Shown: positions 6,251 to 10,223 of the stretch, one piece after another
Layout: every line of letters starts with the position of its first letter
How positions within the stretch are numbered: the stretch's first letter is position 1
NCBI GenBank assembly: GCA_002404395.1
Contig: DHJP01000177.1
Span: 1-10,223, forward strand
Reading direction: 5' to 3'
DNA: 10,223 bases
DNA from: Clostridiales bacterium UBA4717
GTDB lineage: Bacteria > Bacillota > Clostridia > Oscillospirales > CAG-272
Program-made: the position numbers and the translations under genes
Notes under the pieces: model-generated
Database searches by the model: none
Seen by the model: only the letters and a program-made list of their open reading frames with translations
Told to the model about the DNA's origin: nothing

Positions 6251-6490
6251 ATGCGTCTTGACAAATTCCTTAAGGTATCGCGAATAATCAAAAGGCGAAC
6301 GGTCGCAAATGACGCCTGCGATACCGACCATGTCACGGTAAACGGACGGCGCGCAAAAGCGTCGTATGACGTAAATACGGGAGATGTCGTTGAGATTACT
6401 TTCGGCGAAAAAACGCTTAAAGTAAGAGTGCTTGACGTCCGTGACACTGTCGCCAAAAGCGACGCCGCCTCTCTTTATGAGGTATTGTAA
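6251..6490 (+). CDS. rqcP: RqcP/YabO S4-domain RNA-binding protein
   Basis: This 79-residue protein is almost entirely one S4 RNA-binding domain: MRLDKFLKVSRIIKRRTVA (1-19), then 'VTVNGRRAKASYDVNTGD' (28-45). It corresponds to B. subtilis YabO, renamed RqcP, which works with RqcH on stalled 50S subunits to add alanine tails to nascent chains (ribosome-associated quality control). Arg2 and Arg16, the contact residues reported for RqcP, are both present. The C-terminus AASLYEVL matches the family. There is no SD at a proper distance (AGG 6231-6233 lies 17 bases upstream), and only 6 bases separate the HU stop from the ATG, so translation probably depends on ribosomes finishing hup. This would keep its level well below that of HU. 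Confidence 0.93.
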   Translation: MRLDKFLKVSRIIKRRTVANDACDTDHVTVNGRRAKASYDVNTGDVVEITFGEKTLKVRVLDVRDTVAKSDAASLYEVL

Positions 6491-6516
6491 TAAACACGCA
6501 GACCTTGCCATACAAT
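6488..6516 (+). promoter_or_regulatory. Candidate SigE (mother-cell sporulation) promoter for yabP-yabQ
   Basis: The -10 CATACAAT (6509-6516) is a full match to the Bacillus SigE consensus CATACAnT. Exactly 14 bases upstream, TAATAAA (6488-6494) matches the first five positions of the SigE -35 KMATATT. The -35 overlaps the rqcP stop codon. Transcription would begin around 6522-6524. In B. subtilis, yabP and yabQ are SigE-dependent, which agrees. TACAAT could also be read as a SigA -10, but no SigA -35 is present. Confidence 0.6.
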
Positions 6517-6543
6517 GTAGTGTACGCTTGTTGTATGGCAGGG
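6503..6543 (+). promoter_or_regulatory. 13-bp inverted repeat overlapping the SigE -10 and the yabP SD
   Basis: TGCCATACAA 6506-6515 and TTGTATGGCA 6531-6540 are perfectly complementary over 10 bp. C6503-G6543, C6504-G6542 and a T6505-G6541 wobble extend the stem to 13 bp with a 15-base loop. The right arm ends inside the run GGGGAG (6541-6546), the SD for yabP at ATG 6556. The left arm contains the candidate SigE -10. Only transcripts starting upstream would contain both arms. Confidence 0.6.
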
Positions 6544-6555
6544 GAGTGTTTGTTT

Positions 6556-6825
6556 ATGGAACAAGAAAAAATTCAGCATGAAATAAAAATATCCGCCGGA
6601 GCGCGCCTGTCTGTGAGCGGCGTTTGCGACGTGCTCGGATTTGACGATACGAGCATAGTTGCAAAAACCGTTATGGGCGTTCTTAATATTGACGGGAGAG
6701 ATCTGCATATTTCAAGGCTTGACGTCGATGCCGGGGTGCTTGAAGCCGAAGGCAGTGTTACCGGAGTATGGTATGACGAACCGAAGCCCGAAAAGCACGG
6801 TCTTTTTAGGGGAGTGTTCCGCTAA
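6556..6825 (+). CDS. yabP: YabP family sporulation protein
   Basis: This 89-residue protein matches the YabP/YqfC family: an N-terminal 'HEIKISAGARLSVSGVCDVLGFD' strand pair, the conserved 'TVMGVLNIDGRDLHISRLDVDAG' core (38-60), 'VLEAEGSVTGVWY', and a short tail ending LFRGVFR. It has no membrane segment. Family members are mother-cell sporulation proteins of unknown mechanism, encoded with and presumably working with YabQ. The start is ATG 6556, with SD GGAG 6543-6546 and 9 bases of spacing; an in-frame TTG at 6505 would place the hairpin inside the protein and adds no conserved sequence. The TAA is followed at once by the GTG of yabQ. Expression is probably controlled by the SigE-type promoter at 6488-6516 and by the inverted repeat at 6503-6543. 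Confidence 0.92.
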   Translation: MEQEKIQHEIKISAGARLSVSGVCDVLGFDDTSIVAKTVMGVLNIDGRDLHISRLDVDAGVLEAEGSVTGVWYDEPKPEKHGLFRGVFR

Positions 6826-7485
6826 GTGGCTTTTTTTGCGGAATTTTCGGAGCAGATCCATGTATTTTTGCTGTCGCTGATACTCGGACTTTGCCTTGGG
6901 CTGTTATTCGATGTTTTTCGGGTGCTCAGGGTGTTTTCGACCGGAGACTCGGCGTGTGCGGGAAATGTTGTATCGAACTGTTTTGACCGCGCCGCCGAAA
7001 AACTTCGCGGCACAGCCGCGCGGCACGGCAAGCTTAAACGCCGTTATGCGGATATCGTTGTCTTTTTGACAGATATGCTTTTTGGTTTTGTCGCCGCAGT
7101 GATTCTGACGGTATTTTTATTTCACGCTAATTACGGGCAGCCCAGACTGCACATATATATCGGCTGTGTGCTCGGATTTGCGGCGTATCATGCTACGTTC
7201 GGCAGACTGAGTGCGGCGCTGACGGGAACCGCAGTGGCTTTTCTGAAGCTTACGGTGGTATTTGTATATTATAAGCTTATTTGCTTCCTGCCGCGTTTGC
7301 TCGCGGCGCGGGGGTTTAAAGCGGCTTCGCAAAAAACGGAGCAAGCGCTTGCGGCGTCTGCCGCTTCAGGCTTCGGGTGCTTTGCCGAGGCGCAAACACA
7401 GTCTTCGTCCGAGAGCCTGTCCGAAGGCTCACAGTTGCCGCGCAAGCACGGACACGGAAGATCACGAAAGGAGCGAGGGTCATGA
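6826..7485 (+). CDS. yabQ: YabQ, spore cortex biosynthesis membrane protein
   Basis: This 219-residue protein has predicted membrane helices at about 9-28, 76-99, 107-124 and 131-155. After the first helix comes FDVFRVLRVF (28-37), the conserved D-x2-R-x2-R patch of YabQ. In B. subtilis, YabQ sits in the membranes around the forespore and is needed for cortex peptidoglycan. The C-terminal 60 residues are Ala/Ser/Gln-rich and end in a basic His/Arg/Lys tail; this part is poorly conserved and seems long for the family. The start is GTG 6826, directly abutting the yabP stop, with SD AGGGGAG 6808-6814; no ATG lies near enough to replace it. Its last four bases overlap the divIC start (ATGA at 7482-7485), so translation of the two is likely coupled. 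Confidence 0.88.
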   Translation: MAFFAEFSEQIHVFLLSLILGLCLGLLFDVFRVLRVFSTGDSACAGNVVSNCFDRAAEKLRGTAARHGKLKRRYADIVVFLTDMLFGFVAAVILTVFLFHANYGQPRLHIYIGCVLGFAAYHATFGRLSAALTGTAVAFLKLTVVFVYYKLICFLPRLLAARGFKAASQKTEQALAASAASGFGCFAEAQTQSSSESLSEGSQLPRKHGHGRSRKERGS

Positions 7486-7769
7486 ATCCGAATAAAAACA
7501 GGCTGATATTTCCTGCGAAAATTGCCATATTCGTTGTCGTGATCTTCTGCATCGTCGAGGCGGTCAGCCTTAACATGGAATATTCTTCGCTGAGCAGCGA
7601 ACTTGAGGAAAAAGAAAGCAAGATCGCATATTATACCGACAAGGTTGAAGAAATGAAGAACAAATGCGAAGAACCGTTCGACGAGGAATACATAGTGAGA
7701 GTTGCGCGCGAAAAGCTGAATCTGGCGCGGCCCGAAGAAATTTATTTTTATAACGATCTTGAAAAATGA
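7482..7769 (+). CDS. divIC: DivIC/FtsB-like septum formation initiator
   Basis: This 95-residue bitopic membrane protein has a short basic cytoplasmic N-terminus, one membrane helix at about 10-29, a coiled coil at about 32-62 (repeating Leu/Ile with Glu/Lys), and the family end-motif DEEYIVRVAREKLNLARPEEIYF (67-89). DivIC/FtsB proteins pair with FtsL in the divisome and help activate septal peptidoglycan synthesis. The start at 7482 has an excellent SD AGGAG (7469-7473, spacing 8) and overlaps the yabQ stop. An upstream in-frame ATG at 7377 lies wholly within yabQ and is rejected. This is the last gene of the operon, closed by the terminator at 7780. Because divIC is needed in growing cells, read-through from the hup promoter must reach it even if yabP is silent at that time. 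Confidence 0.93.
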   Translation: MNPNKNRLIFPAKIAIFVVVIFCIVEAVSLNMEYSSLSSELEEKESKIAYYTDKVEEMKNKCEEPFDEEYIVRVAREKLNLARPEEIYFYNDLEK

Positions 7770-7779
7770 GCGTATGATC

Positions 7780-7825
7780 ATTTACTGTATGCGCGGCTCG
7801 GTGCCTGCGTATACAGTAAATTTTT
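7780..7825 (+). terminator. Strong intrinsic terminator after divIC
   Basis: A 15-bp stem is formed by 7780-7794 (begins ATTTACTG) and 7807-7821 (ends CAGTAAAT), with one G-T wobble (7791/7810). Within the 12-base loop, GGC 7795-7797 can pair with GCC 7803-7805. TTTTT at 7821-7825 follows. It ends the hup-divIC operon and separates it from the amidohydrolase gene. Confidence 0.92.
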
Positions 7826-7861
7826 GTTAAGATAACGCCGCACACGGTACAGGAGAAAATT

Positions 7862-9022
7862 ATGACGGTAATCAAAAATCTGAAAATCTACACGATGGAT
7901 GACAGACGGATAGTGGAAAACGGATATATTGCATTTGAAAACGGAAAGATCACGGCTGTCGGCTCGGGGCAGCACCCGAACGCCGATGAAATAATCGACG
8001 CCTGCGGACTTACGGCTACTCCCGGGTTTATCGACGGTCATACTCATATGGGAATAATCGAAGGCTCACTCGGTTTTGAGGGAGACGATTGCAATGAGAC
8101 CGGCGAAGTTTCCGAGCCTCACCTCAGAGCGCTTGATGCGGTCAATCCTATGGATGAATACTTCAAGGAAGCGATCGAAGCCGGCGTTACGGCGGTATCG
8201 GTCTCACCCGGAAGCGCTGCGCCGATCGGCGGGCAGATCTGCACGCTCAAGACCTTCGGTAAGCGTGTGGACAAAATGCTCATCAATCCGTGTACGGCAA
8301 TAAAGTTTGCGCTCGGGGAGAATCCGAAAGGAGTATATCACGGTAAAAATCAAAGTCCCGAGACCCGCATGGCGACCGCCGCGATAATCAGAGAAACGCT
8401 TATCAAGGCGAAAAAGTACAAGGAAAAGCTTGCCGAATATGAAAATGACGAGGATGCGGACGAGCCGGAATACGACATGAAGAGCGAGTCATTGCTCGGG
8501 CTTTTCGATCATTCGGTCAAGGCGCACTTCCATGCTCACAGAGCGGACGACATATTTACCGCGATCCGTATCGCGCATGAGTTCGGGCTTGACTATACCA
8601 TACTCCATTGCACTGAGGGCTACAAAATTGCGGACGAGCTTGCGCTTGAGGGCACTACCGCTTTTGTCGGTCCGAATCTGAGCGATCGCTCAAAGCCCGA
8701 ATTGTCCGGTCTGACCTTTGAAAATCCGTATCTCTTATCAAAGTACGGCATTTGCTTCGGGATAACCACCGACCATCCGGTGACAACGATCGGATATCTG
8801 CCCCTGTGCGCTTCGCTCGCCGTTAAAAGCGGCCTTGAAAAATACAAGGCGCTTGAGGCGATCACGGTCAATCCCGCCAAGATCCTCGGCATTGACTCAA
8901 GGATCGGACAGCTCAAGGCAGGACTTGACGCCGATATTGTATTGCATGACGGCGAGCCGCTTGATTTTACCTCTCGCGTCAAAACCGTGTATGTTAACGG
9001 AGTGAAAGCCTTTGAAGCATAA
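7862..9022 (+). CDS. Metal-dependent amidohydrolase (imidazolonepropionase-like)
   Basis: This 386-residue member of the amidohydrolase superfamily has a small beta-sandwich formed by both termini (1-50 and about 345-386, with 'GQLKAGLDADIVL' 349-361) around a TIM barrel. Metal-site candidates are His60 and His62 in PGFIDGHTHMG, Lys148 in 'AIKFALGENPK' (possible carboxylated lysine), His224 or His226 in 'FHAHRADD', His249 in 'ILHCTEG', and Asp304 in 'TTDHPVT'. The closest remembered group is the clostridial 'amidohydrolase/imidazolonepropionase-like' proteins, whose substrate is not established; imidazolonepropionase itself is not supported because no histidine-degradation genes are nearby. 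A charged loop at about 184-206 (Lys-rich, then Glu/Asp-rich) looks like an insertion. The start at 7862 has SD AGGAG (7851-7855, spacing 6). It begins a new unit after the terminator; its promoter is not obvious in the 36 bases between, so partial read-through cannot be excluded. Confidence 0.82.
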   Translation: MTVIKNLKIYTMDDRRIVENGYIAFENGKITAVGSGQHPNADEIIDACGLTATPGFIDGHTHMGIIEGSLGFEGDDCNETGEVSEPHLRALDAVNPMDEYFKEAIEAGVTAVSVSPGSAAPIGGQICTLKTFGKRVDKMLINPCTAIKFALGENPKGVYHGKNQSPETRMATAAIIRETLIKAKKYKEKLAEYENDEDADEPEYDMKSESLLGLFDHSVKAHFHAHRADDIFTAIRIAHEFGLDYTILHCTEGYKIADELALEGTTAFVGPNLSDRSKPELSGLTFENPYLLSKYGICFGITTDHPVTTIGYLPLCASLAVKSGLEKYKALEAITVNPAKILGIDSRIGQLKAGLDADIVLHDGEPLDFTSRVKTVYVNGVKAFEA

Positions 9023-9049
9023 ATTCTGAGGCGTTTCGGAGAATATCAG

Positions 9050-10223
9050 ATGAATAAAAAGATTATGACGGCGGTGATCGCGGTGACAGCGGTGCTGTTT
9101 GCGGCTGCGGCGGTCCTGAGCATAGTCCTGCTTGCGGACAAAAACGCGGCGCTTGAACAGCTTAACGTGCTGGACTCCGAGTTGAACTCGGTAAACGCGG
9201 AGCTTGATGAGAGTAAAAAAAACGCGGACGAACTGCGCTTAAAGCTTGATGAGACCGAACGCAAGCTCAGAGTTTCGGCGGGTGATTGGCAGAGCGCGCT
9301 GAACGCTGCGTCGGTTGAAAACGAAACGCTTGAATCGGAGATCAAAAGGCTTGAGGTGCTTTTGGATACGCGGACGCGCGATAAAAAGGAACTTGACGGG
9401 CTTGCGCTTATAACCGACTCGATAGCCGGGCTTGTGCAAAAGGGCGCGCCGCTTGTCAGAGTAAAGCTTGACGAAGAAGAGTATGAAAAGCGGCTCGAGT
9501 CCGATCCCGAGGCAGCCGATCACTATTTTGCCCCGAGTGCCGACTATACCGCAAAGCTTCGTGAAAAATACGGTGCGGTCGTCGGTTATCTGCCGCTTTC
9601 GGCGCTTATCGAGGACTCAAAGGTAACAGCGCCTCATGTTGCGGTATACTATCTTGATCTGCTCGGGGGATATGAATATTCCTTCGGCGGGGACGAGGTG
9701 TTTGACGCGGCAAGCGTTATGAAAGCCCCTTTTATAACCGCGATCCTGCTTGAAATGGAAAGAGCGGAGAAGGACGGCGAACCGGAAGAGCCGGCGCTTA
9801 CTTTCGACGCTCTCACCGAAACTATAATCCTTGACCATGCGACCATGGATGTGCGCGGCTCGGGCGTATTAAAGGATGCGCCGGACGGCGGCGAGTATAC
9901 ATATCTTGAGCTTATGGAGCTTGCGATAAAAAACAGCGATAATATTGCATTTGATCAGATCAAAAAACGCTTCGGAAGCAAGGCGTATTTCGATTTTGCG
10001 CGCGAGTGCGGCGCCGTGTCGCCAAACGGATACATAATGAATCTGACGGTGTGTGAAGCGGGCGAAATGTTCAGGCGTATATACCTGTACACGCAGGGAA
10101 ACGGCGAGTATTCGCGCCTGCTTGCCGAGTGGATGCGCGATTCGGCTCATCTGGTGCTTGCGAAAAGCGTGCTCGGTTCGGATAAGGTGCTTCACAAATA
10201 CGGTTGGGATATAAATGCTTACC
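9050..10223 (+). CDS. Membrane-anchored coiled-coil serine hydrolase, class A beta-lactamase-like fold (3' partial)
   Basis: The frame is open from ATG 9050 to the window end (391 codons, no stop). Order: membrane helix or uncleaved signal at about 7-28; a Leu/Glu/Lys-rich coiled coil at about 30-125; a short linker domain (about 126-195); then a beta-lactamase-like domain. Its catalytic set is Ser222-Val-Met-Lys225 (SxxK), Ser296-Asp297-Asn298 (SDN) and Lys383-Tyr384-Gly385 in the place of KTG. No Glu-x-x-x-Asn omega-loop motif is seen between SDN and KYG, so it is unlikely to be a true class A beta-lactamase. KYGW is, from memory, usual for the related Beta-lactamase2 family. A role on peptidoglycan or a peptide outside the membrane is likely but unproven. 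SD GGAG 9038-9041 gives 8 bases of spacing. It lies 27 bases after the amidohydrolase with no terminator, so the two are probably co-transcribed. Confidence 0.82.
   Translation, partial: MNKKIMTAVIAVTAVLFAAAAVLSIVLLADKNAALEQLNVLDSELNSVNAELDESKKNADELRLKLDETERKLRVSAGDWQSALNAASVENETLESEIKRLEVLLDTRTRDKKELDGLALITDSIAGLVQKGAPLVRVKLDEEEYEKRLESDPEAADHYFAPSADYTAKLREKYGAVVGYLPLSALIEDSKVTAPHVAVYYLDLLGGYEYSFGGDEVFDAASVMKAPFITAILLEMERAEKDGEPEEPALTFDALTETIILDHATMDVRGSGVLKDAPDGGEYTYLELMELAIKNSDNIAFDQIKKRFGSKAYFDFARECGAVSPNGYIMNLTVCEAGEMFRRIYLYTQGNGEYSRLLAEWMRDSAHLVLAKSVLGSDKVLHKYGWDINAY

Noticed and set aside
7377..7481. Longer DivIC starting at ATG 7377
   Set aside because: The extension lies entirely within yabQ in another frame, has no SD and no family sequence. 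ATG 7482 has AGGAG at ideal spacing.
9050..10223. Antibiotic-resistance class A beta-lactamase
   Set aside because: SxxK and SDN are present, but the omega-loop Glu motif is not seen, KTG is KYG, and a long coiled coil with a membrane anchor precedes the domain. It fits the general serine hydrolase family better.
1..10223. Mobile element, prophage, CRISPR array, toxin-antitoxin or defence island
   Set aside because: No transposase or integrase motif, no spaced repeats, no terminal inverted repeats and no defence-type protein. MazG here sits in its housekeeping context beside the yab block, without MazEF.

Overview
The window is a stretch of ordinary chromosome from an endospore-forming Clostridia-type Firmicute. 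The base composition is near-balanced, so an Oscillospiraceae-like gut or rumen lineage is a reasonable inference but not proven. Evidence for a sporulating Firmicute: the block spoVB-like (yabM) – mazG – HU – rqcP (yabO) – yabP – yabQ – divIC follows the Bacillus subtilis yabM-yabN-yabO-yabP-yabQ-divIC order, with an HU gene inserted as is common in Clostridia. Most genes have GGAG-type Shine-Dalgarno (SD) sites. All genes are on the + strand. I see no mobile element, CRISPR array, rRNA or tRNA.

Layout. (1) 1-3489, housekeeping: the 3' end of a bifunctional (p)ppGpp synthetase/hydrolase (rel), a 193-base structured gap, D-aminoacyl-tRNA deacylase (dtd), the HemZ radical-SAM protein and a P-loop nucleoside kinase. 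(2) 3523-5832: a SpoVB/YabM-type lipid-linked oligosaccharide flippase and the MazG NTP pyrophosphohydrolase. (3) 5882-7769: a strong SigA-type promoter drives HU and RqcP; downstream lie YabP and YabQ (sporulation) and a DivIC/FtsB-type division protein, closed by a strong intrinsic terminator at 7780-7825. (4) 7862-10223: an amidohydrolase and a membrane-anchored coiled-coil serine hydrolase that runs off the end.

The genes are typical, so the more interesting content is regulatory. The start of yabP has a good match to a SigE promoter whose -10 lies in the left arm of a near-perfect 13-bp inverted repeat. The right arm runs into the yabP SD. Read-through mRNA from the HU promoter would carry both arms and mask the SD, while SigE-initiated mRNA would carry only the right arm and leave it open. 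Two more genes have RNA structure at their start sites: hemZ has an SD separated from its start by a compact GC hairpin, and the nucleoside kinase has an SD fully paired with a complementary block just after the hemZ stop. At protein level, Dtd has Asn in place of the usual catalytic-motif Gln78, and MazG keeps only its N-terminal metal site. I found no convincing new multi-gene system. The RNA-level claims are inferences from base pairing read by eye.
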